NCBI GenBank assembly: GCA_013076295.1 | Contig: RQOL01000616.1 | Coordinates: forward strand, 992,001-1,056,000 | Reading direction: 5' to 3' | Origin: Sanderia malayensis | Lineage: Eukaryota > Cnidaria > Scyphozoa > Semaeostomeae > Pelagiidae | DNA: 64,000 nucleotides | Shown here: positions 43,301-55,800 of the stretch, piece after piece | How positions within the stretch are numbered: the stretch's first letter is position 1 | Layout of the letters: every line of letters starts with the position of its first letter | Position numbers and translations under genes: made by a program | Notes under the pieces: model-generated | Database searches by the model: none | Told to the model about the DNA's origin: nothing | Seen by the model: only the letters and a program-made list of their open reading frames with translations

Positions 43301-45997
43301 GATGTCCTGAGAGGAAAATCTTGCATCTCTCAACAAAATTTTTATCTATTTTAGATACCTTCTTCAAAAATGACTCCCATCTGGTATCCGCAATAGCACG
43401 CAGATGCTTTTTGGACATAATTGCCTGAAGAAAAAGAAAAGTCATCCATTGTAAGATCTTTTCTTCGATTAGTAGTTGTAATGTAATGCAGTAAACAACC
43501 GCATATAAGAACCAATGGATTAAGGAGCTTTCAGGCTGAAAATTTTGCTCAAAACTTTAAAATAAAGAACAAGCTACTGTATATTTGAAAAACACGATGG
43601 ATGCACAATTCATAGGTTCTAATCCCCGGGTGTTTACTGTACTACACAAAGTTAATCAAATGTTCACGCCACATATTATCCACATTTTATTCTCACCAAC
43701 TGTCTCAACTGTTCACGAGGTAAAATGTTCGGAGAAGCTACCTCTGTTTTCTTTTTTAAATCTGTGGCACGCTCAACAGATCTAGGTGGCTAAATTTCAA
43801 GAATCAAACATACGCAAATGAGGTTAACACTTCAAAAAAGAATAAATATGTAATATGAATAAATGCAAGGGAAACGTAGGATGAAACACTTAGAACAAAC
43901 CACTTTGATCGAAGCAAGTTCTTGCTTTTTGTCCGTCTCTTCAGGTATTAGTTGATTCGGTTCCTAAAGTAAATTATTACCCAATCAAACGCCTGGGTAT
44001 TTACAGATTAATTTTGTATATTAAAAAATGATACTAAAAACTCATTTTGGGACATTTTGACGTGATCATTGAAATTCTTAGAAATCATTGACAATCTTAT
44101 AGAATTTAAAGACCAGTACCAAAAGCTTTGAATATTGACTTCTATTATATAGATTATTGTTATTGTCATCTATGACATTACCTCACTGTCTTCATCGTCA
44201 ATCGCAACCGCATCTTTAATTAACAACGTTTTGGCAACGACTTCATTTGTATCTATGTGCTAAATCAATAATAAGATGATTTGAATATGTTTCATAAATT
44301 GCAAATTGGTAATTCGTCTTTATATCCACATTTCCTGATGAAAAACAGAATCAGCAATATCGATTTAATTGATAACCATACGATCCATGAAAGTACCTAC
44401 ATGTGAGTTTTCCAATGTTTCATTTTTCCAATCAGAAACTCTGAAACATATACATTCTACTCTTAGATATAATTTGAAGGAAAGTGCTTTAAGGAAACGA
44501 AATGAACTGGTGCTTGCACACATTTTGACTGTCTAATAAATACTCACATTTCATGAATTAAGTGGTTTCTCAATGCCTCTCCAACAATTACTAATTCTTC
44601 TTTTGAAAGGCTCGGTTTATCTGCAGACAGCATGTACAATGAGTTATTAACATTTGCATTGACACTTCCATTCTCATTCTGTTATCTTTTACATATTATT
44701 GACAGGCTAAAGTTTAAGAAAGTAATTAGTAGAAGTGTGGTTTGCATCAATCTTTACAAACTAACCTTCAGTTGCATCTCTTTCTCGGATGTTTGGAGAT
44801 GTAAATGGTACAGGTTTTGGCCACCAATCTGGCTTATACAGCTCTTCATTTATCTTTCCCCAAAATCTGTTTATTCGACGTCCTCCAGTTGTGTAGTTCA
44901 CAATGAACATTCTTAAGTCATCCTTAAGAATCCAAGATACACCCTTTTCTATTGAGATATATAGTAAATTCTTAAATATAAATTGTATGACAAGGACAGA
45001 AGTACGTAAACACATGCAAATTCACACAGTATATGCATATTAGGACATGTTCATATCCATACCAATTAATGTATTTAGAACACCCTCGTCAGCATTTGAT
45101 GCCCTTTTCCTTTTTGTTGACAGATTGTTCTCAGAGGTAATTGGTTTTCCAGTTAACGAGTTTTCAATTATTCTTTTTACTTCCTCTGATGCTCCAAAGG
45201 CCTTTTCTAGATCAGAATCTCCTGTTTTTGTTATAAATTGTTTTCATTGCATTACAATATGCACAGCATGTAGTTCTTTCAAAAAACTGTTACACTAATA
45301 TAAAAACAGATAAGAGCATTCCATAGGGAAGCTCTAAAGAAACTTTTACCTACCCACAAAGTGAATTTCATTCTTTTTTTTAAAGATCAGCAAAGCTGGA
45401 AATGACTCTAAATTTCTTTTCAACTTCAATACCTTTGTAGAAAAAAAATTCCTAACAGTGCTACCTTGAATACACTCATTTACTTGAATATACGAAGTAC
45501 ACAGTCACTTCTTGAGCTATGCAGGCTATTTAAGGATGCAGAACAATGCAATAAACAACAAAAAATATACTTCTTTGGCAAAAATTTATAAATATACTTT
45601 AATGCAAAAATAAATCTTATGAAAAACATGACAAATCACATCACGCACACTAGAAATGAAGATGACACTTAAACAATCACACCAAATGTTAGTATTTTGA
45701 TGCCTTACCATACTAAAACTGAATGAAAACCAACCAAATAAAAGCGATCATCGCCTGCTAAAGATGTACATTTTTCTACTACCATGCTAAATATATTGCA
45801 TTACTACTTACACGCTTTTTTAAGCTATCAATTTTCCTATTATACATTTGGTAGTGTGTTCGTTTTCTTTTCTTCGCCCCCCTTTTCTTGACCTTGTCGT
45901 CTGGAACTGCATTCTTTTCCTCGCATGCAACTTCTTTATCCAACAAAGAAGATTCTGTGTCATTGTCAGAAGATGAAGAAGACGCTGCCATGGACAT
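40400..45997 (-). CDS. Transposon-borne OTU protease, PHD-like finger and Ulp1-like protease fusion
   Basis: A 790-residue model with 20 exons: 45814-45997, 45063-45221, 44766-44948, 44548-44620, 44401-44440, 44182-44259, 43901-43963, 43742-43789, 43246-43424, 42966-43143, 42666-42840, 42325-42528, 41962-42229, 41599-41650, 41508-41521, 41276-41431, 41100-41147, 40701-40830, 40497-40568, 40400-40468. The N-terminus is acidic, then basic (KKRGAKKRKR, a likely nuclear signal). Exons 10-12 hold the OTU-type domain: TGNGDCLFNSIGK has the catalytic Asp-Cys context and NHYVPLVWK the His. Exon 13 has a PHD-like finger (WVQCRKCYLHYHAVCSGI). Exons 17-19 hold the Ulp1/C48 domain: DSWHWVIIIF (His), VLDSMGE (Asp), PKQVASMDCGTFM (Gln and Cys). 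The exon 1-2 junction and the last exon are the least certain parts. Inference: it removes ubiquitin- or SUMO-type modifications from the transposase or host factors. Confidence 0.83.
41733..41907. mobile_element. MITE, TA-flanked, TIR CAGTCTACTCTCGATAAGTG
   Basis: A 175-bp element with TA on each side. The ends CAGTCTACTCTCGATAAGTGGAACC are nearly perfect inverted copies. It lies between exons 13 and 14 of the OTU/PHD/Ulp1 gene. Confidence 0.93.
43489..43639. mobile_element. MITE, TIR CAGTAAACAACCGCATATAA
   Basis: A 151-bp copy of the family at 13813-13961. The right flank is TA and the left flank has mutated to TG. It lies between exons 8 and 9 of the OTU/PHD/Ulp1 gene. Confidence 0.85.
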
Positions 45998-46116
45998 CTT
46001 TTCGATTTGAACCTAACTGCAAGTACAAGTTAGGCCGACAACAACACGTGCAGTGCATTCCCCAAAAAACAAACAACAACAACATTTGAATTGCTGACTC
46101 AGTGATACGTCATATC

Positions 46117-46162
46117 TGTTCCACAGCTGTGGAACACCAAAAGTTGGCGGTGGATATACCTG
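46117..46162 (-). repeat. Right terminal inverted repeat of the KDZ transposon
   Basis: It contains a 20-bp perfect palindrome TGTTCCACAGCTGTGGAACA (46117-46136), then ACCAAAAGTTGG and ATACCTG outward, and ends at the target repeat CAACATT. The palindrome is better preserved here than at the left end. Confidence 0.86.
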
Positions 46163-46407
46163 CAACATTACCCAAAGTTGAACTGAGCTGAATTCTTATT
46201 TCTTTGTTCTCTGTTCTTGTTGTCAAAGCAAAGCAACCAAAACCTTAAATCTTGAAACAAAAACATTCAAGGATTCAACAAACTCAATGGTCTTTTCTTG
46301 CGATCAAAGATCAGATTTTACAAATGCAGTGGCAGACGTAGAGCAGAAATTAAAACTGAAATTGGACTAAGACTAAGCCTAGGCTTCTTTGTGCTGAACA
46401 GAATAGA

Positions 46408-49184
46408 ATGGTAGACTTTCAAGAGATCTCGAAGCTGGATGAAGAAATAGAAAAATTGAAATCTCAAATTGGTCAGGAAGAGGAAGATGCGTAAGTTAAA
46501 CATTGTTTATTATAAACTTATTTTGATTGAAATTCATAGAAGGCCAAAGCTTCCTGGTTTATCTCACATGGCTGCAACATTTTCCTTACTATTTGTATAT
46601 CAAAACGTTTTCTTTTCTTTGTTTTTTCTACCAATAATAACTTAACAAAATAACTGAGATATGAGAACAATGTATCTTTTCTTTAAAGGGAAATGCTGGA
46701 ACAGTCCGTAGTAGATTTGAAATCAACAGTCAAAGATCTTGCAGCAGAATTAGACAATATAGAAGACCACGAATCAGGTAAACTTAAAGTTGGGAGGGGG
46801 CTAGTAGCATGTGTGGAATGGAATCCCATGTAAAATATTCTGAGAAAATATGACTACTCTCTGTGCATTATCTTGGGATACATAATTATGACTGCCTTCA
46901 ATTTTTTATTCACACAGTTCAATACAATTATAGGATGTATATTTTATGGTAGTAAGCTATTAAAACATTTTATTTATCAGATGTTCAATGGAAAGAGAGA
47001 TGTGATGAGCAGCTTGAGATGAATTCCTATTTAGAGAAACAAATATCAATTTTGAATGAAAAATTAAAAGAGCTGAAAGAAGAGCTTTCTAGTTCAGGTT
47101 ATTACCTTAGAATACGCTATATATATATATAATATATATAGTATATTATCATATATTACTATAATACATAAATATACATGAGCTTGAATAATAAAATATT
47201 TAAATGTTTCTTTTCTAGAATCTAAGAATGATCCATTGTTTGAGATAAATGATTACAATGAGGTGGGTAACAAAAAGAATTTAAGGTTTATCATCTTTAT
47301 TAGGCTACATTGCATTGAACTGTGATGTCAGCTGAAGGAATGGGTTTTCCTGATTTAATTTTTTCACCATCCCTTTTGCTGCCACTAAGTATGGAAGTCA
47401 TGAATAAAAATAATGCCCAGCTGAGCTGTGGCGATTTTCCATATATACTTTTCTATAGCTTAATTGGGTTTTCTTCATTTTGTGTGGTTATCTTTAAGGT
47501 GGAACTTAGAAGACTCATCAAGCAATTTGAAAGGGAAAGACGTGAACTTTCCGGCACGTTGAAGGATTTGGAATGGCAGCTCGATACTGAATCCAAGGTA
47601 AATTTGATTTAATGTAGCCCATCTCAAGAATCTTTTTATGTGTTCTGATTGAATGTGTCTTCACGCGATTAATTGCTCTCCTCCTCACCATGCGTGGGTG
47701 AGTGCCTGCTTGTCTATACAGTGGAACCCATTAATATGACCACCATCAGGTTACATAAAACTGGCCGTATTGATGGGAAACTGTATTGACTGGGTATTTT
47801 CATGAGACCATGTATCATATGTATGGCTGTTCTTCCAGCCAGAAAAGTGACTATAATATCAAGGTGGCTGTATTAATGAGGTGGTCATATTAGCAAGGTC
47901 ATAAGGCAACGCTCCACTGTGTATGTATCTGCATGCACAAGAAGTGTATGCTGTGATTGAGTAATTCTCTGTGGTTTTTGTTTTCCATAGCATTATCCAT
48001 TTGCTTTTCTATCAATTTGATCAAACCAGTCTTGTACTTGGCTGTTCTTGTATAGAGGAAATTAAACTCATTTTTTAACTTAAACCTGAAACTGTTTCTG
48101 CAGGCCTGCTTCAGGATCAATGCAGACATCACAGAATACAAAACAGAACTTGCACAGGTAAAGACTCTACTCACATTTTACAGCTTTTACAGTTATTTTT
48201 GAGCCTGAGCGAGAGTTTTATCATGACTCAATCTGGGGTAAAGAAAGAAACAGGTTTAACTTTTTGTTTAAAGGAACAAGCAGATAAGCAGACCAACAAC
48301 TCTTGTGCCAGTATCCTAGTATTCTTTGATAGTAATTCATGATTTTCTAATTTTTCTTCTTTTTTTGATAGAATTTAGGAAAAGCTGCAATGCTGCCATT
48401 GGGTGAGACAAGAAAGGACAATGTGCAGGTAGATTTGACATTTACGTTCTTTAGCTTGTTAAACTAAGTCTTGGATTGGAACCTCCATAGAGCAAATAAT
48501 GAAGTAACTCACAACTTGTAAGTTTTTTATAAGCTGTGTGGCCCTCGTATGTTGCAAACATGTCATACATTTCTGATTATACCTCACTATCTTGAATGTA
48601 ATTGTGATTTGGCTTTCTATTCCAGAAAAAACTTTACAGAAATATTAAATATGACAATTTTAAGGAATCCAGACACGCACCAAACGACAGGTTTGCAAGA
48701 CCAAATTTCTTATTTTCTTAATTTCAATGAGTTCTTGTCACAACATTTATTATGTAAGAAACATTTGCAACGAACCCAGCTTACCAGAAATTACCGACTT
48801 GTTACAAATTATTGATTACTTCCCTCAACAACATTTATTTCCCCATATTGACCTTAGTAAACCATATTTTAGTTCATATTCTGCAAATATATTTTGCCAC
48901 TTGCGTATATGATTATTATGTTTGTTGACAACAATGTTTGGTCTACCTGATTTGTGTTGATTTCCTTTTGCAGATATTATGGAATTCCTGACAATCAGAG
49001 AATCATAGATCCGAGAAAGGGACCAGTCAAGAAGACCGCTGTGGCTGGCCATCTTCCCAAAATAAACAGTCGAAGTGGAAAAAGTAGCGTTAAAAGTAGC
49101 CCTGGGCCTCAGAAATCAGAGTCCAGTAAATCACCCCGCGCCTACAGTAGTGCAAAAGAGGACAGAAACAAGTATAGTGTATAG
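46408..49184 (+). CDS. CCDC169 homologue: CCDC169-like coiled-coil protein
   Basis: Nine exons, 272 residues: 46408-46490, 46689-46777, 46981-47097, 47219-47262, 47499-47597, 48104-48157, 48372-48428, 48626-48690, 48974-49184. The protein is mostly heptad-type coiled coil (LDEEIEKLKSQI, WKERCDEQLEMNSYLEKQI, ELRRLIKQFERERRELSGTL). The conserved C-terminal motif RKGPVKKTAVAGHLPKI matches the KRGPVKK..RPNHLPEL segment of vertebrate CCDC169. The tail is basic and serine-rich. The molecular function of the family is unknown to me. Its start lies only 239 bp from the right target-site repeat of the KDZ transposon, and its 3' end converges on the matrix gene at 49814. Confidence 0.85.
47719..47919. 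mobile_element. MITE, TIR CAGTGGAACCCATTAATATG
   Basis: The left end CAGTGGAACCCATTAATATGACCACC follows a TA. The right end is the inverse of a degenerate copy (GAGGTGGTCATATTAG ... TCCACTG), followed by TG. It lies in a CCDC169-like intron. Confidence 0.8.
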
Positions 49185-49813
49185 TTGTATAGTGTATACA
49201 CTATACAGTGTACAGTGTATAGTGTATAAATCCGAAGTGGACGGACAAACTCACTCACATTACTCCGCAGCTCATTCCATGTTCTTTGCAAGCGTCTTGT
49301 TTGAGATGGGCTCTTGTGTGGAAATATTTCTCTACTGTTTCAAGAATAATTTGCCCCATTGCTCAATTTACTCGTTTTCTAGCTCTGGTGACCTTGCAAA
49401 AGACGGAAACGGCGTTTATTTCTAAACATTAGAAGGAATGAATTGCAGAGATGACAAGTGTTAAAATTGTTTCGATTATTGGCATAAATTACAATTTTTA
49501 CAATTGGAATATATATATATATATATTATGTATTTCCCTTCATTGTATGTAGTTAAAAGTAATTGTCATAAGCTAGCATAACGGACATTTATTAATTCAG
49601 GCATATTTGTTATTTAATTAAAATAATTATATTAACATCAAATGTTTTTTTCTCTACCTACTGATAAATTTTTTTCATATTTAGTTAAAAACTATCCTGT
49701 GTTTCGAATTTTGTATGTGTCCTGCAATGTCTAAGAAATGGCCGTGTTCAAAAAGTGAAAAGTAGCAACTGGGATACGTAAATCAGGACGACTTTATCTT
49801 TCGTAGCTTTACT

Positions 49814-52800
49814 TCAAATTTTGCTCAATTTTCTATTGATTTCGCTTGCAGAAGTAGATGCTAAAACAAAGTAAAATAATAACGGAGTGAAACATAAGCC
49901 ATTAGGATAAGACAGCTCATTACATATTATTTTTTCCGTGAGATTTCTAAAATAATAACAATAAATCACTTACCTGTTGTCACAATCTTGATTATTCTTA
50001 AAACATTTTGATGCAAGAACGAAGATTCAGCCGAAAGGACGCCAACGTAGACTTCACCATCTATACTCCACGTTCTAATTTGCTTGATATTGTTTGGGCC
50101 TTTGCTTAGAACACTGTCGACCATGATGAACTTTCCTGCTCCGGCAAACTGGAATTGAATGACACAAATAGCTCGGTCGAATCTTTAACAGTACAGTATA
50201 GTTGAGAAATGGTGAATTGTTAAGATGTACAGCAATGTTATCAAACGAACCTGGAATACTTTAACTGCTTGCATGCTGCTGCCAATGATAATGTATGTAT
50301 ACTTGTCAATATTGAACGATGCTAAGAGCATAGCGCCTGGAGCCTTCAGGTCTTGGTACCAAACGAAAGCTGAACGTGACTTTTTGTAACTGAAACATTA
50401 AGTATATTATGCATCAATAGAACTGGAAACGTCGGAGAAACGGTACCGAATTTAAGTACAATTAAAAACATGGAGAAATTGCATTTTTTTACTGTGCAAA
50501 GTTTATTTAATGATGAAATATGTTAATTTCTCTGCCGAATAAAGGCTTTATTTTGGAGAAGTACCCGATTTTCAACAAGTTTCGTATTGTATAAAATTTT
50601 GAAAATAGATTAATCTGTCTCACCTGTAAATCTGCACTGGCACATTGTAATCTGTCAGAAGTGATACGCCACTGTACTGGTATTCATTCGCAATAATCAA
50701 AAGCAATTCATTCTGAATTTCGAGAAACATCACATCTTTTGCGAAAAATGTTGGCAATCTTTGCAAAATCAAATAGCTACCATTTACATTAACTTTATAA
50801 ATGACAGCTTCTCTTCCACTGTATAATCCAGAATTTAATGAAACCAGCAGAAAGTTCTTTTCATCGATCTGTTTCGCGACCAGCTTTCTGGTATTGCATC
50901 CCAGTATTGATGCAATCTGCTTTTTCTGCTTAACTAAATTGATGAGCAGTGGATTGGAGAAGACACATGTTTGATGCGAGCTTGCGTCAAAGGTGTTGGT
51001 GAATGTGACCAGAGTGTCATTGTTGAATTCTGTGATGTCAGCCTGAGTGGCATACTTGGTGTCCTGATCTTGCCTTGACACTGTTGTTAGAGCATTTTCG
51101 AAATCCATTGAATAAATTGTGCTTCTTTGCAATGTTGGTACTGTGCTGTGTGTCCTAGCTATAGCAGCATGAATTATATTGCCTCGTGCAATCATAGAAA
51201 CACTGGCACCACCTTCCGTTTGCACCTGAAGCAACAACATTTAAAACAAGTATGTATGTGCCATTTCGTTTGCTTCTGATTCCTTTTAGAGTTTTTGGCT
51301 TTTATTTCAGCCACAATTTTCAGCAATGTTTCTAAACCTATTTGCGTCTATGCTATGTTGGCTCACTGAATGTGAAGCTAATTTTAAAGAAATTGTTAAT
51401 GGACTTTCAAAAGAGGCCCCAAAACAAAGAATTTTAAGAACTAGGCCTCGAGGTAGGTTCTTTATAATCTTATCAGTGACTTACCTGTTTGAATGGATAA
51501 ACTTTTCCAGTTAAAGAATTTCTTTTATAAATTGAAGAATTCACATAAGTTCGACCATCCAATAAAAGCATGACAAGTGAATTTTTGACCACAACAGCAT
51601 CAAATGAATTAACCGAAGATGAAAGCTTCAATGTTTCTTCAATTGTATAGTAGTCCAGTTTTGGCTGAAGAGCTATGAAAAAAACCAGAACAATTTTTAA
51701 GCAGTTTTTAGGCTAGCAGCAGGCTAAAGTTTCATTAGTTCAAAACAAGCTTTACACCTATTAAAGGTATTTATACAAACTATGTGGTGGCTCTTACATT
51801 GCACAGACTTGACATAGGCATGAAGGGCCCTACTCTGCATTTTTATGGTTTGATTTAGCTTGAAAATTTCCATTTTGACAGTTCTGTTAGCATGAAAGTA
51901 TCTTTGGAGCAGATCTTCAACTCGTATACCATCTATCGTTGATATCGTTAGATTGCCTGAAAAAAGCGAGTTTTGATTAATGTTCGATTGTCAGAGTTGC
52001 ATATGGCTAAAGACTGACTGCTAATTTAATAACAACATTGGTGTGCATTTTACCAATTTAATTTGTGCAGGTTTCAAAGAATCACAGCTATCGAACCATT
52101 GTCAGTGACGTACAGATAGCTTATGTAGATAGCTTATGCAGATAGCTTATGCATATAGCTTATGCAGGAAGCCTTAAATAAAATTGACAAGGAACATGAT
52201 TATCAAAGTTATACCTTTAATTCTCAAGTTTCCGATGATCTCCTTTGTAGCATTGATGTAGTTGTCTGCATTGGAAAACATCGACGTTGCATTTAATTTA
52301 AGAATGTCCACTCCATTGATATTCCCTTTGACAATAAGATCCCCCTTTACGATGACTTCTGAAAATGTTTTTGCAGCAGTGATTTGTTGATCTCCAACTT
52401 TTAGCAACAAGTGGTGACTTGAAATGTTATAACCGTTGATGAGGCCCCTTGCGGTTACATCCGTCATTGCAGCAACGTTATTAAAATTAACGAGACCGTA
52501 TATGGTCTGTGCCTTGTGTAAATAAACTGCCTTGGATGCAAGTTCAGATACATCAATACCGTTAATGGTTACCGATGGGTTGACCGCGATATTTCCGTAT
52601 ACGGTTATGTTCTTTGTAAATATCTTTTTTCCAGAAATCGATTGATTGGAGAAAACAAGCATCAGGTCTTCAGGAATGTTGAGTCCGTTTACAGTTTTAT
52701 TCACAAAAAATCCGTTATTAAAAACCGAATCCTTCTGGAATATTTTTTCTCCTTTGATATTAAAAGAGCCATATATTTTCACCGAATTTCTATCCATTTT

Positions 52801-55800
52801 GCGTACGTCAACACCGTTTATTTTACCGGAGGTTTCAATTCTTTTAGCAAAAACGTCTCCATAAACCGTGACAACATTGAATATCTTTGTTCCCCTTATA
52901 ACCTGAGCTGTACTTTTCGTGACAACATTCTTACTAAATATCGTCAGATTGACATTGTTCAGGAGCCCGAGGATCGTACATAATTTCGTAAATTCGACCG
53001 TGTTGTTGAAAACAAACACCCCGGTTATTACCTGATCACCATGTTTGCTTAGGGCAGTAGATTTCAGTTCCGTCACGTTCACACCATCAATGAATCCATC
53101 CAATTTTAAGTTTCCGCTTAATTTGAGAACACCAATAAATGATTTTCTTGCATGGATAATTTGCCGTCCATGTAAATACACTGCATCATTTGCAAGTTTT
53201 GTCAGGTTGACATTGTCAACAAGACCGTCAACAAACAGGCCTTGTCGGAGATTGACATGGTTTGCAAATGTTTTTTCGCCAAGAGTGACATTTCCAATTA
53301 ATGGTACCGTTTCTTTGGATAAGTCAATACCGTTTACTTTTCCTTGAATGTCTGCATTCCCATTGATATTGACTTGACCGAAATGATAAACACCATAGAC
53401 CGTCTGGTCACCGAATAAATAAAGTGCTTCGGTCTTCAACTTGGTAAGGTTTACGCCGTTCAAAAGTCTACCAATGTGTACATCTTTAGTAACAGTGACA
53501 TCGTTGGTAAAAGTAACATCTCCTCTTATAACTTGGTAGTCCCCATTCAACTTTACAGCTTCATTTGAAAGCTTCGTCAAATTCACACCATCCAGCAATC
53601 CATCAACATTGAAAGTGGTACCCACTGTGATTGGTTTGGCAAAAACCTACGAGGTATAAAAAACAATTGTCAGGTTAACTTTTTGATGAATTTTCTCGAA
53701 ACTCTATTCATAAATGCTGCATGTATGCTATGATGCTAGGCGGTAGTTTATTATGTCCATTGTGGCAAAATGTTTGAGAAAAAGAGATTGTTTGTTACCT
53801 TTTTGCCTGTTACCGTTTGATTGCCCCTTAGTCTCAAAGAGTTCAGACTGAGATGAGTCAGGTTAATTCCATTAATATTTCCATTGGCTTGCAAGTTGCC
53901 AGCAACATCGAATCCCTTTGTGAATGTAACATGCCCAGAAATAATTTGAGAGCCATACTGCTTCAAGACGGTCTTGTCAAACTCAGTGATGTTGATACCA
54001 TCAACGAGCCCATCAACAAGCATTGCGTGTACGGTAAGGTTACGTACTCCCAAAGGACCTTGAAAGACTTTCTCACCGGTTATTATCTCGTTGCCTTCAC
54101 GCTTGACCAAGCCTGTCGCGATATCAATGCCATTAATTTTACCGCCTACATTGACGTCCTTTTTGAAATGAATGCCATCACTGAAGGAGTTTACTCCATT
54201 CACTACTTGGTCACCATGTAGCATCAGTGCCTTGTCGTACATGTCGCTGACATTGATGCCATTCAAACGTCCAAAGACCATCACAGATTCGGAGGCATGA
54301 ACTGCATTTCTGAATATTTTCCTTCCTTTGATTCTTTGTGGACCATTCCTTGTTACCATTTCGTCACGGATGGTAATATTGTTTACAAAGCCATGTACTG
54401 TTATATTCTTAGATGCAGTCAAATGTTTGACGAAAATTTTGGTGCCAGTTATAGCTGTTGGCTTGTTTCGTTTCACTGCTTTTTCTGATAAATTTTTTAG
54501 TAGCTCTTCAAACAAGCACGAACCATTGCAATCCAGAGTAACATTGACAGCCGAAACTGATTCAAATACGAAGTCACCAGCTATCACTTGTGGCACATGC
54601 TTATACACTGCCGTTCTGGCCAATTCTGATAGATCAACACCATCAACGGTTTTTCCAGCCAGCATTGAAACATTGCCTCTTACGGTCAGAATATCTGTAA
54701 AACGTTTTTTGCCTTTGATGATTTGATTTCCCCTTACCGTCATTAGATCGCCTAAAATAATAAAATAATAAAATCTTCATAGGTTGGTGCGCGTAAGCCA
54801 GAAGTAGCAAAATTTATAAAAATAACAAGGGTTGTTGAGGGTGGTTGGCGTGGATTCTCAAGGTTCACATTTGTCCTACGTTTGTAAAGTACAAGGAATG
54901 GTAGTGTATAGCACACTGCACTGTTACTGTTAATTGACCATGTATTGTGTTTCACAACTGCATATGGTACATTGAATTTTTAGGTCAGTGACGAAATAAT
55001 TTCGAAACGAGAGTCCTAATAAGACTAGAGTCGTTGAGAATGAATTAAATAGTTAATGAGCGGGGTCCTCTTATTAGATTCTGTAGTTAATAAAAAGACA
55101 CAATAAAGAAGTTAAATTTCGCCTTAAAAATCAAAGTGCAACCATAACTAACCTGATATGTTGACACTGTTCACCAGGCCTTTCACATCGACGTTCTTGT
55201 GAAATGTGACGTCACGAGTAAAGTGTTTGTCCCCGTAGATTTTTTGACTCTTCGAAAGGAGGATGACATCAGAAGATACGTTGATGCCATTGATCAGCTT
55301 ATTTACTTGCAGTGGGCTTTTAAATACAACATCATTGTTCAAGACTACAGAGCTTGATATATTCTGATTTCGACTTCTGCTGAGCACAACCTTTTCAAGT
55401 TCTGACACGTCGACATTATCAATTGTTCTATGTTCACTCATTGTCAGATTGCCTTTGATGTTTATTGAACGATCGAACTGCTTGAAACCTCCGACGAATT
55501 GATCAGTATCAAGAAGAACTGCGGAGCCATACAAACTTGTAATGTTAACGCCATTGACCGTAACGAAATCTGCATCTCCTTCAATGTTTACGTTTTCAGT
55601 AAATTTATAAAACCCAATGATGGTTTGGTTATCAAGTAGCGTCATTAAATGTTTTCTGGACACTGGAATCCCATCAAGGTGACCTTTCACGACCATGTTA
55701 CCTTCATTAGTGGTTCTGGAGCGAAATGTCAAATTACCTCGAAAGCTTTTCTTCCCTGAGATTACTTGATCTGTTTTCAAAGTGACCATATCAGCCGTTT

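Larger units (their letters stand above)
31736..46162. mobile_element. Complete KDZ-class DNA transposon, 14.4 kb, two convergent genes
   Basis: The boundaries come from a direct 7-bp repeat CAACATT (31729-31735 and 46163-46169) immediately outside inverted ends. Left: GAGGTAT, 8 bases, CCAAAATATGGT, 3 bases, TCCACAGCTGTGGAA. Right, read inward: CAGGTAT, 8 bases, CCAACTTTTGGT, 2 bases, TCCACAGCTGTGGAA. The KDZ transposase gene starts near the left end and the OTU/PHD/Ulp1 gene near the right end; they converge on a 2.1-kb satellite-like array. Four shorter MITEs are inserted in introns (32400, 35430, 41733, 43489). Both genes can be spliced without a stop, so the copy is either recently mobile or under selection. 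Confidence 0.88.

Noticed and set aside
31736..46162. A tandem fusion of ordinary host genes instead of a transposon
   Set aside because: The matching inverted ends, the 7-bp direct repeat and the terminal motif shared with the internal array fit a mobile element better.
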